DNA of 64,000 nt from Fidelibacterota bacterium. Its GTDB lineage: Bacteria > Fidelibacterota > SORT01. Below the pieces are notes generated by a model, which did not search any database, was not told where the DNA came from, and was given only the letters and a program-made list of their open reading frames with translations. The stretch spans positions 1 to 64,000 of the forward strand of contig JACZYG010000007.1 of NCBI GenBank assembly GCA_022571215.1, read 5' to 3'. The position numbers were made by a program, and so were the translations under genes. Shown here in pieces: positions 19,389 through 29,662 of this stretch (positions are counted from its first letter, which is position 1; each line of letters starts with the position of its first letter).

Positions 19389-20852
19389 ATGAGTGTACAA
19401 AATGAAATGTTCAGTTCCAGATGGGCGTTGATATTAGCTTCGCTCGGGATGGCAATCGGCGCGGGAAATATATGGCGATTTCCACGGATAGCGGCGGAAA
19501 ATGGAGGGGGTTCATTCCTGATTCCCTGGATACTGTTTTTATTCCTCTGGTCTATACCGCTTATCATTGCCGAATATGCTATGGGAAGAAAATCACGCAA
19601 GGGGGTTATCGGTTCGTTTATAACTATCATGGGTCCGAAATTCGCCTGGATGGGCGCCTTTGTGGCATTCTGTACAATGGGAATCATGTTTTATTATTCC
19701 GTGGTGACGGGATGGAGCATACGGTATTTCTATGTCTCATTGACCGGCGGGCTTGCGGGGTTGGACCATGCCGCTGAATGGAGCAGATATACCTCTTCGG
19801 GTTACGGACCGGTTTTCTTTCATTTAGTGGCTATGTCTTTGGGCGCATTTGTAATTCATAGAGGTGTCAAAGGCGGCATAGAGAAAGTAAATAAAGTCGT
19901 GGTTCCACTGCTATTTCTACTTTTGATTATCGCAGCTGTAAGGGCGTTGACTCTTCCCGGCGCCGCCGAAGGCTTGAATTATCTTTTCAGCGTGGATTTT
20001 GAAAAGTTGAAAGACTATAGAGTATGGTTGGAGGGACTATCGCAGTCGGCTTGGTCTACGGGCGCGGCATGGGGACTCCTCATGACATACGCCGTTTATA
20101 TGGATAAAAAAGAAGATATAGTTCTTAACTCTTTCATAGCAGGATTTGGAAACAACGCAGCTTCGTTGCTTGCGGGATTAGCAGTGATACCGACAGTATT
20201 TGCGCTGTCCGCGTCCGCGTCCGTGGCGATGGACTCCTTGGGCGCAGGAAATACCGGATTGACGTTCATCGTGATTCCACAACTATTTGAAAAGATGCCG
20301 GGCGGAGCGGTATTCGAGACTTTGTTCTTCTTGGCGTTATCGTTAGCTGCCTTTTCTTCTTTGTTGGCGATGATAGAGATGTCGACACGGATATTTATGG
20401 ATATGGGTATGAATAGAAAGAAGGCGATAAAGGTAATCGGAGTAACCGGCTTTTTGCTTGGAATCCCTTCCGCCATATCACTTGGGTTTTTCAACAATCA
20501 GGATTGGGTGTGGGGTATTGGATTGATGGTCAGCGGACTTTTCGTAGCATTGGCTGTAATCAAGTACGGAGCGGATAAATTCAGAGAAGAGCTTGTGAAC
20601 GTTGAAGGGAATGATATCCAGGCGGGGAGATGGTTCTCAATTATAATTAAATGGTTGATTCCGATAGAATTTGCAGTTATGCTCGGGTGGTGGTTTTGGC
20701 GTTCGGCAACCGAATTTGACCCGGATGCCATATGGAATCCGTTCCATACTTATAATATTGGTACCACAGTGATGCAGTGGGCAGTGGTCTTAACTTTATT
20801 TATTGTTTTTAACAAGATGCTCGTTAAAATGACCTCCAAGGGAGAATCGTAA
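19389..20852 (+). CDS. Sodium-dependent transporter, NSS/SNF family
   Basis: SSRWALILASLGMAIGAGNIWRFPRIAAENGGGSFLIPW; about 12 TM. Confidence 0.95.
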   Translation: MSVQNEMFSSRWALILASLGMAIGAGNIWRFPRIAAENGGGSFLIPWILFLFLWSIPLIIAEYAMGRKSRKGVIGSFITIMGPKFAWMGAFVAFCTMGIMFYYSVVTGWSIRYFYVSLTGGLAGLDHAAEWSRYTSSGYGPVFFHLVAMSLGAFVIHRGVKGGIEKVNKVVVPLLFLLLIIAAVRALTLPGAAEGLNYLFSVDFEKLKDYRVWLEGLSQSAWSTGAAWGLLMTYAVYMDKKEDIVLNSFIAGFGNNAASLLAGLAVIPTVFALSASASVAMDSLGAGNTGLTFIVIPQLFEKMPGGAVFETLFFLALSLAAFSSLLAMIEMSTRIFMDMGMNRKKAIKVIGVTGFLLGIPSAISLGFFNNQDWVWGIGLMVSGLFVALAVIKYGADKFREELVNVEGNDIQAGRWFSIIIKWLIPIEFAVMLGWWFWRSATEFDPDAIWNPFHTYNIGTTVMQWAVVLTLFIVFNKMLVKMTSKGES

Positions 20853-20854
20853 TA

Positions 20855-20986
20855 GTGGAACTTAATACAATACTGACTATGATATTACTTCTTGGTTTTG
20901 TCTGGGGTGGGTTCGCATTCACGCTGAGGATGGCGGTTAAGAAAAACGAAGAGAAAAAACGACTGAGCGGTGACGGCGATGGCTAA
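20855..20986 (+). CDS. MetS-like NSS transporter small subunit (43 aa)
   Basis: Not in ORF track: GTG 20855 to TAA 20986, VELNTILTMILLLGFVWGGFAFTLRMAVKKNEEKKRLSGDGDG; one TM, 2 nt after NSS stop. Confidence 0.8.
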   Translation: MELNTILTMILLLGFVWGGFAFTLRMAVKKNEEKKRLSGDGDG

Positions 20987-22001
20987 AGCGGGCGGTTCAA
21001 CGCCTCAGAATTACAGTGAGGCTGAACGGACGATAAAGAGGGATGGGATAAAACCCGTTTATCTGTTAGCCGGTAGGAAATTATGGGCGGATTCTTACCT
21101 TCGGGACAGGTTCATAGATAAGGTAAAAGAGCAATTCAAAGGGGACGGAGCCTCCGATTATACGTTAGAGCTGTTCCATGCAGCCTCGGATAGCGCAGAA
21201 AGTATAATTAATTCGCTTTCGACAGCAAATCTTTTTACGGACAGAAAGCTGATTGTTATACACGATGTTCAGCGATTGAGTCAGCAGGGAATAAAAGGCT
21301 TGGCTCAATATACGAAATCTCCTAATCTTGATAATTGCGTCATTCTTGTATCGCTGAATTTTGACGCCCGTAAAAAGTGGTATTCATCGATAAATAATAA
21401 TCTGATGAGCGTAAAGATAGAGACCCCTTTTGCGAATAAAATTCCTCAATGGATAACGCTGTTTGCAAAATCGAGAGGGAAAAATATATCACGCGGAGCT
21501 TCCGGATTGATTGCTGAATTTTCAGGCGATACACTTCAAATGATCGATATGGAGATGGAAAAACTGTCTATATTCGTCGGTGAAAAAGAATTGATTGAAG
21601 AAAATGATGTAAAAGAAGCTATAGGATTTTCGAGGCAGCTTTCTCCATTTGATCTTGAGAAGTATTTTGCGAACAAAGATTTAAATTGGACATTATCAGC
21701 GATTGACAATATGCTTCAGAGAGGGGAAAAACCTACATCAATTACAATAACAATTTATAATTTTATTATGAACACTTTGATATATATGGAAGCAGGGAGT
21801 AATCCATCTGCCCGTTGGTCTCCGAGAGAGCAAAATAAAAAGGACGCCGTAAAATATTGGAGGCGAACTGATTTGATAGAATCTCTTGAGTTGGTGAGAG
21901 AATCAGATCGCAAAATCAAACAGACCAAGATTCCTCATCGGGTAATTTTGACCGAGCTTGTATTAAAAATGTTTAGTAAAAAAGGCGAACCCGTTGTCTG
22001 A
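20979..22001 (+). CDS. holA: DNA polymerase III subunit delta
   Basis: HolA-like (KPVYLLAGRKLWADSYLRDRF..., LSPFDLEKYFANKDL...); start ATG 20979 favoured. Confidence 0.85.
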   Translation: MAKAGGSTPQNYSEAERTIKRDGIKPVYLLAGRKLWADSYLRDRFIDKVKEQFKGDGASDYTLELFHAASDSAESIINSLSTANLFTDRKLIVIHDVQRLSQQGIKGLAQYTKSPNLDNCVILVSLNFDARKKWYSSINNNLMSVKIETPFANKIPQWITLFAKSRGKNISRGASGLIAEFSGDTLQMIDMEMEKLSIFVGEKELIEENDVKEAIGFSRQLSPFDLEKYFANKDLNWTLSAIDNMLQRGEKPTSITITIYNFIMNTLIYMEAGSNPSARWSPREQNKKDAVKYWRRTDLIESLELVRESDRKIKQTKIPHRVILTELVLKMFSKKGEPVV

Positions 22002-22572
22002 AGAGGGTAATAAATTCAGTGATGAGGATCTGATCGCACGATTCCAAAACGGAGATGAATATGCGTTTGATGAAATAGTTCACCGTTACAAGGACAGGCT
22101 CGTAAATTTTGTATTCAGATTTTTAGGTCAAATTGATGAAGCGGAAGATATCGTGCAGGACACGTTTCTAAAAGTTTACAAGAATAAAAACGCTTATGAA
22201 AATATTGCGCGTTTTTCAACCTGGATATACACAATAGCCGGGAATCTGGCTAAGACGGAGTTACGTAAACGAAAGAGACGCCGGATATTCTCAATTTCAA
22301 GGATGGGTCCTGATGAAAAGGAATTCGAGTTGCCTACGAGTGATAAATCTCCTGAAGAAGATGCCGATAGTCGTTTTACTGAAAAGATAATTCAGACGGC
22401 TATACAAGAATTACCAGAAAAATTTCGAACTGTCGTAATTCTTAGAGATATTCAGGAACTTTCTTATGATGAAATTAGTATGATACTTGAAGTGCCGCTC
22501 GGAACAGTGAAGTCTCGAGTCAACAGGGCGAGACTTAAACTCAGAGATTTATTAAAGGCGATGGATCATTAA
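21994..22572 (+). CDS. RNA polymerase sigma-70 factor, ECF subfamily
   Basis: YKDRLVNFVFRFLGQIDEAEDIVQDTFLKVYKN; LPEKFRTVVILRDIQELSYDEISMILEVPLGTVKSRVNRAR. Confidence 0.96.
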   Translation: MSEEGNKFSDEDLIARFQNGDEYAFDEIVHRYKDRLVNFVFRFLGQIDEAEDIVQDTFLKVYKNKNAYENIARFSTWIYTIAGNLAKTELRKRKRRRIFSISRMGPDEKEFELPTSDKSPEEDADSRFTEKIIQTAIQELPEKFRTVVILRDIQELSYDEISMILEVPLGTVKSRVNRARLKLRDLLKAMDH

Positions 22573-22646
22573 GACAAAAGAAAACATAAAGGTAATCGGA
22601 AACAAATCAAGACAGAAATTCGGATACCAAAGGAGGATGCCTATCG

Positions 22647-23180
22647 ATGGATTGTAACGAATATCGTGAAAATCTCACGAATTACTATGACAACGAACTA
22701 ACTACTCAAGAAAATAACTCAATGCTCAAACATGAAGCGATCTGTTCTGATTGTTTGGAGCTAAACTCAGAGATACAAAATATTCTCGGAGAGATCAAAG
22801 GTCTATCTAAAGTAGAAGCCTCAGCTAATTTTGAGACTGAACTTTACGAAAAGTTGCATTCGCAAGCGGAAAATTCTCTTACAGATAAGATAAAAGAGTT
22901 CTTTGAACCGAGTCCGATTGGTGTAAAAGCTCTTGCGGCAGGATTTGCCATATTGATGATAGTTGTGAGCGGAAGCTACTTCATGTATAATGGAGTCACT
23001 ATCGGCAGTGAAGATGGAATGCCTGCGCTGTCTAGCCCGAGATTTATTGAGAAACATGAAAAAAGCTCGGCTGACGTGATCGATGAAGAAGCGGTCAGAG
23101 AAGATGAAAAGACCGATGAAGAGGAAGATAATAATATCGATCTTGACAACCCTTCAGAGAATGAAGTTATAAGCGAGTAG
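22647..23180 (+). CDS. Putative anti-sigma factor with zinc-finger (ZAS) motif and one TM
   Basis: MDCNEYRENLTNYYDNELT...HEAICSDC motif, TM, downstream of ECF sigma. Confidence 0.82.
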   Translation: MDCNEYRENLTNYYDNELTTQENNSMLKHEAICSDCLELNSEIQNILGEIKGLSKVEASANFETELYEKLHSQAENSLTDKIKEFFEPSPIGVKALAAGFAILMIVVSGSYFMYNGVTIGSEDGMPALSSPRFIEKHEKSSADVIDEEAVREDEKTDEEEDNNIDLDNPSENEVISE

Positions 23181-23210
23181 TAGCAAAGTTTTATAAATTA
23201 ATAATAGCGG

Positions 23211-23233
23211 AATCTTTCGCGATGCCGAAAGAT
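23211..23233. repeat. Inverted repeat downstream of anti-sigma gene
   Basis: AATCTTTC(23211-23218)/GAAAGATT(23226-23233). Confidence 0.4.
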
Positions 23234-23326
23234 TACGTCTATCACTCTACGGTTCATTCTTTATTGACATTCTGACATTTTATTTTATATTAAGCCTCAA
23301 TATATTCCATATATTATGGCTTACGA

Positions 23327-25114
23327 TTGTTAGTTTCAGAAGATAAATTATCCGACAACAAAAAACAGAAGATATCGACCATCGGTGTCGGGTCGCTGTT
23401 TTTCTTCTCACTGATTCTATTATACCTTCTGCCAAGCAACTCGGATAACCCCTATTACAACATATTCAGACCTTTAGCGGCCTTGACGGTATTGGGCTGC
23501 GGTGTGGCGCTTCTGATAAGGTCAAACAGATCTAAATTGATTAGAGAAGTCAGTTTGAAAGCTTTGACAAGGAAGTTTTCAACTTCAAGCATGAGCAGGG
23601 AAGAAGTTGACCTAACGAAAATTCCGGCTTACACAGCTGAAGAGGAATATTCTTCCTACATGAAACTCTTTCTCGAGTCTGTAAGCGATACGTTTGTCGC
23701 GCGAGCCGCGGCATTCTACATGGGTGGGTCCAAGATGAGTCTTCAAGCCGCGTTTCCCGATGAAGAATTTGGAAATTTTCACAAAGAGATCGCTATGGGG
23801 GAGGGGATATTAGGAAAGATCCTGCAAACCGGAAAAACAATACTTGTTAATAGCTTCAATGAGATAAACGAGGTTCCGGACTATCTCTCAGATTCAGCGC
23901 CGGTGAAATCCCTGCTCGGAACACCTGTATATTATTTACAAAAACCCTTTGGCGTCTTATTTGTAGATAGCAGCGCTGAAGACTCTTTTGGTGAATCGGA
24001 CAAACGATTAATGGAGCGATTCGCCTCGCTTTTAGAAAAAACTATCTCTCAATTAGAATCCATATTCAACTTTCACGGAAGATTAAATCTGATTACCGAG
24101 CTTCATACATCGCTTCTTTCCATCCATAGGGCGAAAAGAATAGAAGATGTGATTAGTCAAGCCTCTACGGCATGCCAATCGCTTATCGAAAGCGATGTAA
24201 TAACCATATCGATGGTAAAAGAATCCGAGAAGGATACCCTGAAAATCTATTCGATCATTGGGACTAAGGATAATTTTGTTGAGGGAGTGGAATATCCGGT
24301 TGAGGGCGGTTTAAACGGATATGTATTCTCTAAGAACACTTCGGTACTCATTCCTGAATCGGAAGAGGACGGATATTTTAAACCGCGATTTACAAGTAAT
24401 GAAAAAATCAGTGATGAATATCATTCTTATCTCGGAGTACCTATCTCCATAGGAGATGAAGTATATGGCGTAATCGGATTGGACAGCATTTCACCGGCGA
24501 ATTACTCCGACAGGGATAAGGCTATTCTGACTTCGATAGGCGGTATAACGGGTCAGGCTATTTCAAGATTAAGACTTCTTATTGAAAAAAGGTCACAAAG
24601 TTTATATGACAAGACCACAGGTTTACCGAATATAAAACACTTTAAAGAATCTATAGAAAAGGAGATAGCAAGAGCCAAGAGATACGAGGAAAAATTTTCT
24701 ATTTTTATTATTGATATAGATAATTTCGGTAAAATTAATAAAAAATACAGCCAGTTAGCGGGGGACTTCGTGCTCAGTTCAATTGGGCAGCAAGCAAAAC
24801 GCCTGATTCGTGAGTCGGACATGGTCACTCGATATGGAGGAGATGAATTTAGCTTGATAATGTTGGGTGTCTCAAAAGGATTGGCAACAGATATTGCAAA
24901 GAGGGTCAAAAAAGATTTGGAAAAGAGTGCATTGGATTATAAGAAGGATTATATTACATTCGAGATCGCTATAGGAGTTTCGACTTTTCCCGACGATGGA
25001 GAGACTCCCGATACTCTTATAGCAAAAGCAGATAAGGCTCTAATTGGTAATGTACGATCAAGAGGGAAAAAAAAGGATAAGAAATCAAATATTGGACCAG
25101 ATAAGAAGATCTGA
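23327..25114 (+). CDS. GAF domain-containing diguanylate cyclase (GGDEF)
   Basis: TM region, GAF-like segments, YDKTTGLPNIKHF...RYGGDEFSLIML. Confidence 0.93.
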   Translation: MLVSEDKLSDNKKQKISTIGVGSLFFFSLILLYLLPSNSDNPYYNIFRPLAALTVLGCGVALLIRSNRSKLIREVSLKALTRKFSTSSMSREEVDLTKIPAYTAEEEYSSYMKLFLESVSDTFVARAAAFYMGGSKMSLQAAFPDEEFGNFHKEIAMGEGILGKILQTGKTILVNSFNEINEVPDYLSDSAPVKSLLGTPVYYLQKPFGVLFVDSSAEDSFGESDKRLMERFASLLEKTISQLESIFNFHGRLNLITELHTSLLSIHRAKRIEDVISQASTACQSLIESDVITISMVKESEKDTLKIYSIIGTKDNFVEGVEYPVEGGLNGYVFSKNTSVLIPESEEDGYFKPRFTSNEKISDEYHSYLGVPISIGDEVYGVIGLDSISPANYSDRDKAILTSIGGITGQAISRLRLLIEKRSQSLYDKTTGLPNIKHFKESIEKEIARAKRYEEKFSIFIIDIDNFGKINKKYSQLAGDFVLSSIGQQAKRLIRESDMVTRYGGDEFSLIMLGVSKGLATDIAKRVKKDLEKSALDYKKDYITFEIAIGVSTFPDDGETPDTLIAKADKALIGNVRSRGKKKDKKSNIGPDKKI

Positions 25115-25133
25115 TTCCACGGGAGTATTATAA

Positions 25134-25328
25134 ATGGCGAAAGATAGAAGTTTTGCAACAAAAACAGCAAAGGCGGAAGGCGGAAAAGACAGTTGTCCTG
25201 TTTGCGGTGATGCCTATGCTTATTTAAGACATATCTCTACAGCGAAATCCGCTAAAACTGATGCCTGGAAAGCCAATCGGAAAATGGTAAGAGTTTGCGG
25301 CTGTAACCAGAAGGAAATTTACGGATAA
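25134..25328 (+). CDS. Small CxxC-containing hypothetical protein
   Basis: 64 aa with CPVCG and VCGC cysteines, upstream spacing as for an RBS-led gene. Confidence 0.65.
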   Translation: MAKDRSFATKTAKAEGGKDSCPVCGDAYAYLRHISTAKSAKTDAWKANRKMVRVCGCNQKEIYG

Positions 25329-25339
25329 GATTAATCAGT

Positions 25340-25373
25340 AGGCGGTCCCGGTTGCGTAGCCCCGTCTATTTTT
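25340..25373. terminator. Hairpin between convergent genes (possible bidirectional terminator)
   Basis: ggcggtcccggttgcgtagccccgtctatttttt between convergent CDS. Confidence 0.4.
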
Positions 25374-26148
25374 TCAGCGATTTCGCATGTTGAAGTCGTT
25401 CTAAACTTTGCTTCAAGAGTAGAACTCTCGCAGAATCCAAATGTATCATTATCATCGAATCAACCAACACATCTAAATTATGAGTAATCTTAATCAGGGG
25501 TGCGATTATTGGCGGACTTTCGATAATTGTAATGTTTGATTCTCTTCGATTAAACGAAGAGGTCTGAGATTCCATAACCGCTTCAACAGGTTCATATGAG
25601 ACTATGACCTCCATTGTGCTGCTCTTTTTAAGTGTTTGAAGCTCCGCAGAGGGAGTAACTTTAGACAATTGCTCTCTCAAAGTCAGATATGGTAAGTTTT
25701 CTTCCTGAAATGCCGCAAGTTCTTCAATTTTTAAAGCGATAGATTCATATTTTGCGTCTAAGGTTTTGCCGGACAGCCTATTAAGTTCGGCTTCTTTTTG
25801 CGCAAATTCCATATCGAGAATAATTTTCTTTAATTCGCTGTCTATGTTGATTCCTTCTTCCATTCTGATGTTTAGTATAGCGGCAGCGACATCCTGGAAT
25901 TCTTCGGGCGTTATCTCTCCCTTCGATATTTTTTCGGAGAATACCTGGAAACTCTTTCTGGCATTTTCGCCCGTTTTATTGTCAGGAACGCTTTCTGAAA
26001 GTATATTGTTGAGCATCGCAAGCGAAGATTTTATGAGAGAAGATTGCTCGACTTTTGAAGAGAATTCTCCGCTAAAATAGTTGTATATAAGAACGGAGAA
26101 ACCTATCGCAAACAGCACCTTGAGCATCGCCCAGAAATTTTCTTTCAT
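25366..26148 (-). CDS. Hypothetical membrane-anchored protein
   Basis: 260-aa ORF with N-terminal TM segment; no family recognised. Confidence 0.65.
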   Translation of the reverse strand: MKENFWAMLKVLFAIGFSVLIYNYFSGEFSSKVEQSSLIKSSLAMLNNILSESVPDNKTGENARKSFQVFSEKISKGEITPEEFQDVAAAILNIRMEEGINIDSELKKIILDMEFAQKEAELNRLSGKTLDAKYESIALKIEELAAFQEENLPYLTLREQLSKVTPSAELQTLKKSSTMEVIVSYEPVEAVMESQTSSFNRRESNITIIESPPIIAPLIKITHNLDVLVDSMIMIHLDSARVLLLKQSLERLQHAKSLKK

Positions 26149-26303
26149 ACTAATTCACTATTTAGTTTTATTGAACAAATCATAGATAACAGTAATCTTT
26201 ACTCATAATAAAAAATACTGTCAAATCATTTTCACCGCAAGCTTTATTGATAAATATAGTTTTCGCTTGTAACATATGGGGAGCTTGAATAAGTTTATAC
26301 TCG

Positions 26304-27911
26304 ATGAAGAGATACATGATTAAAATGTACAGCTTAACGCTGATGATTATCAGTTTCTGGTTAATTCAATGCACCGCCGCTCTCCAAAAGAGTCCGAACT
26401 CCGAAAATCAGGAAAAGGCGATAGAAAGAGAATATAACGCTCTTGCCATAAATCATTTTATGGAGGGTTCGTTACTTGATTTGCAGGAGAATTATGCGGC
26501 GGCGATAGAAGAATATAAAAAAGCTCTAAGATTCGATTCGACTTCCGCTACAATACATTTGTCATTGTCAGAGGATTATACGAGACTTTCGAAATACGCT
26601 GAAGCGATTATGTCGGCAAAAAAGGCAATCGCATTGGATCCCGAAAGCGAAGAGGCGATCGGGTTGATTGCCCGGATATATTTTGTGACGGAAAGGTACG
26701 CTCTTGCTTCAAGATGGTACGATAGATTGTTAAAGCTCAACTCTCAGGATATTAACGCATGGTACCAATTAGCAGAATCTTACGAAAGGGCGGGAATGAG
26801 AAAAAATGCCGCTCAAGCGTATGAAGAGCTGTATGATACCAATTCATCAGTCAGTGAAGCGCTATTACGGGCGGGTGATCTTTACGAAAGAATGGGGGAG
26901 GAAGAAAAATCAGTAGAGCTGTTTTCAAAATACTATGAAGAGAATCCGGAAAATCAAGCTCTGAGAAGGAAATTAGCGGATTATTATGTCGATAAAGGGA
27001 AATTCGAGGAAGCTAAGAAGCTTTACCAGGACCGTCTATTAGAAAATGCAAATGACCTATCAACACTGATTTCATTGGGTGATCTTTATTGGCGTGAAGG
27101 GAATATCGAGCTCACGAAAGAGCACTTCATAAAATTATTGCCCGGCAATGAGAAGGAATGGAGAATATATTTTTATCTTGGAATTGTCTCCGCAGAGCTG
27201 GATGAATTTCCCGAATCTGAAAAATATTTGAAAGAACTAATTAAAATTTCTCCTCGGAATCCGGTTGGTTATTCCAATTTAGGCAGAATTTACCTCGTAC
27301 AGGAGAAGTATACCGAAGCGATTGTAGTTTTAAATAGCGGTGAAAAGATTGCCCCGAATAGCTGGTCGGTAATGTATCTTTTGGGTTCGGCATACAATCA
27401 GGTAGGAAATTATGAAAAGGCGGAGAGAGCGCTTGAGCGCGCAATCCTGATTAGACCTGAGGATACATCTACAATAACGGTACTTGCGTCAGTATATGAT
27501 AACCTAAAAAAATATGATGAATCGGATGAACTTCATTTACAGATACTCAGCAAAGACCCCACAAATACCACTATCTTGAACAATTACGCTTATAGTCTTT
27601 CAGTAAGGGGAATAAAATTGAAAAATGCGCTTGAGATGGCTCAGGTAGCAGTGAAAAAATCTCCGAAAAACCCGGCGTATCTCGATACTCTCGGATGGAT
27701 TTATTTCAAGTTGGGAAAGTTCGACCAGGCTCTTGAATATATAAAAAAATCGTTAGAGATCGATCAATCGAGCGCTGAAGTTTTAGAGCATATGGGTGAT
27801 ATACAGCAAGAATTGGGAAACAGGGAGAAGTCTAAAGAGTTCTACAAAAAGGCTTTAGACGCGGAAAAAACAGAATCAACAACAATAGAAAAAAATATAT
27901 TCAAAGAATAA
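26304..27911 (+). CDS. TPR-repeat lipoprotein
   Basis: N-terminal signal with WLIQC lipobox-like Cys; about 12 TPR-like repeats. Confidence 0.9.
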   Translation: MKRYMIKMYSLTLMIISFWLIQCTAALQKSPNSENQEKAIEREYNALAINHFMEGSLLDLQENYAAAIEEYKKALRFDSTSATIHLSLSEDYTRLSKYAEAIMSAKKAIALDPESEEAIGLIARIYFVTERYALASRWYDRLLKLNSQDINAWYQLAESYERAGMRKNAAQAYEELYDTNSSVSEALLRAGDLYERMGEEEKSVELFSKYYEENPENQALRRKLADYYVDKGKFEEAKKLYQDRLLENANDLSTLISLGDLYWREGNIELTKEHFIKLLPGNEKEWRIYFYLGIVSAELDEFPESEKYLKELIKISPRNPVGYSNLGRIYLVQEKYTEAIVVLNSGEKIAPNSWSVMYLLGSAYNQVGNYEKAERALERAILIRPEDTSTITVLASVYDNLKKYDESDELHLQILSKDPTNTTILNNYAYSLSVRGIKLKNALEMAQVAVKKSPKNPAYLDTLGWIYFKLGKFDQALEYIKKSLEIDQSSAEVLEHMGDIQQELGNREKSKEFYKKALDAEKTESTTIEKNIFKE

Positions 27912-27927
27912 TTTATAAATAAATAAT

Positions 27928-28671
27928 TTGAATAATACCAAACTTCTTTTATCGTTCTTCGTTTTATTAAATTTATTCTCAAGTTGCGGTCTGATGAGTA
28001 CGACTAAGTCTATCGGTACAGAGAGAATAACTGTTGAGGAAATTATTTCCATTTTGAGGGAGAATAAAAATAAGCTATTCACGATGGAAGCAGAGGCAAG
28101 AATAGCAATTGATACCGAAGAAATGGCTCAGATGGGTATAAGCTACATAAAAATTGAGATGCCTTCTTCGATTGAGATGAGCATTAGAGGTCCTCTCGGT
28201 CTGCCCCTTGTCGAGATGAAAGCGGACAGCAATTATTATTCTTTAAGAGATTTCGTCAGACAAGATTTTATAGAAGGAGCGCCGGGCGATTTGAACTTTT
28301 TGGGATTACCGTTTAATGCGGGTTTAAATGAATTATTAGAACTAATTTTAGGTGTGGTAACATTTTCGGACACAGATGTTGACAGCTTAAAAGAGTATAG
28401 AATCGATGATGGTAAATATTATTTTGAGATAGTCAAGCACGGCATAAAAACATCAAACTGGATAGACAAAAAAGATCTAATTTTAACGAGACAGGTCATC
28501 TCTTCTTTGGATGCGAAATATACAATAGAAAAACGTTTCGAAATAATTGAGGTTGTGAACGGTGTGAAACTGCCGAGAATAATTCATATTTTCAGTGAAG
28601 AACTTGGAGGCTCAGCCTCAATCGAATATATAGACAGGAAAGTAAATTTAGTCTCAGAGGTAGACCGGTAA
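27928..28671 (+). CDS. DUF4292/LolB-like lipoprotein
   Basis: Lipobox LFSSC; outer-membrane lipoprotein carrier-like beta pattern (EAEARIAID, IRGPLGLPLVEMKAD). Confidence 0.6.
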   Translation: MNNTKLLLSFFVLLNLFSSCGLMSTTKSIGTERITVEEIISILRENKNKLFTMEAEARIAIDTEEMAQMGISYIKIEMPSSIEMSIRGPLGLPLVEMKADSNYYSLRDFVRQDFIEGAPGDLNFLGLPFNAGLNELLELILGVVTFSDTDVDSLKEYRIDDGKYYFEIVKHGIKTSNWIDKKDLILTRQVISSLDAKYTIEKRFEIIEVVNGVKLPRIIHIFSEELGGSASIEYIDRKVNLVSEVDR

Positions 28672-29618
28672 TGAATTCAAAAACTGAACTCTCTATAATC
28701 ATACCCGTATTCAACGAGGAAGAATCGATTTTCGAACTCAACGCGGAAATCAATGGAGCGATGAAAGATTCAACCGCTGAATATGAAGTGATATTCATTG
28801 ATGATGGAAGCAATGATGGTTCCTATGACAAAATAAAAGCTATCGCGGCTGAGGACTCCCGTATAATCGGTGTCCGCTTCAGAAGAAATTATGGGAAAGC
28901 AGCTGCCCTCTCCGAAGGGTTCAGGATTTCCAACGGAAAGATGGTTGTCACGATGGATTCCGATTTGCAAGACGATCCGACTGAAATAACCGCTTTAATG
29001 GGGAAATTGGATGAAGGTTACGATGTGATCTCCGGTTGGAAGAAAAATCGGAAAGACCCATGGACAAAAAAAATCCCGAGTAAAATATTTAATCTTGTAA
29101 CCAGAATGATGTCGGGAATAAGAATACACGATTTTAATTGTGGTTTAAAGATCTATCGGTCGGAGGTAGTTAAGAGTGTCAAAGTTTACGGAGAGCTGCA
29201 CAGATACATACCTGTTCTTGCAAAGTTAGCAGGCTTCAGGGTTAGTGAATTGGTTGTAAATCACAGACCGCGCAAATTCGGGAAAACGAAATTCGGGGCG
29301 GGACGATTCGTAAAAGGTTTTTTAGACCTTACCACGGTATTGTTTCTAGGGAAATTTGAACGAAACCCACTCCATTTTTTCGGTATTCTTGGAGGGTTAC
29401 TATTTTTCGCGGGGTTGTTGATAAACGGATATCTCACTATACAGTGGTTCGGCGGCGTATGGATAGGAAACAGACCGATCCTCTTTCTCGGTATCCTATT
29501 GATGATAGTAGGGATCCAATTTATTTCACTTGGTCTACTCGCGGAGATGATCACAGCAAGGGGAGAAAATTTGAAATACTCTATAGCTGAGAAAACGTAC
29601 GCGGACAATGATGTTTAA
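28671..29618 (+). CDS. Glycosyltransferase family 2 with C-terminal TM (DPM/DPG synthase type)
   Basis: LSIIIPVFNEEESI, VIFIDDGSNDGS, VTMDSDLQDDP, two C-terminal TM. Confidence 0.94.
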   Translation: MNSKTELSIIIPVFNEEESIFELNAEINGAMKDSTAEYEVIFIDDGSNDGSYDKIKAIAAEDSRIIGVRFRRNYGKAAALSEGFRISNGKMVVTMDSDLQDDPTEITALMGKLDEGYDVISGWKKNRKDPWTKKIPSKIFNLVTRMMSGIRIHDFNCGLKIYRSEVVKSVKVYGELHRYIPVLAKLAGFRVSELVVNHRPRKFGKTKFGAGRFVKGFLDLTTVLFLGKFERNPLHFFGILGGLLFFAGLLINGYLTIQWFGGVWIGNRPILFLGILLMIVGIQFISLGLLAEMITARGENLKYSIAEKTYADNDV

Positions 29619-29662
29619 ATCTAACCCAAAGGGTTTACTCTTTTCTTAACTACGGGTTCCTT

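Noticed and set aside
20096-20731. Antisense ORFs inside the NSS transporter
   Set aside because: Opposite a long, well-supported membrane protein; no RBS or domain
23181-23326. Rho-independent terminator after anti-sigma gene
   Set aside because: AATCTTTC/GAAAGATT stem has no following T tract; left as an inverted repeat only
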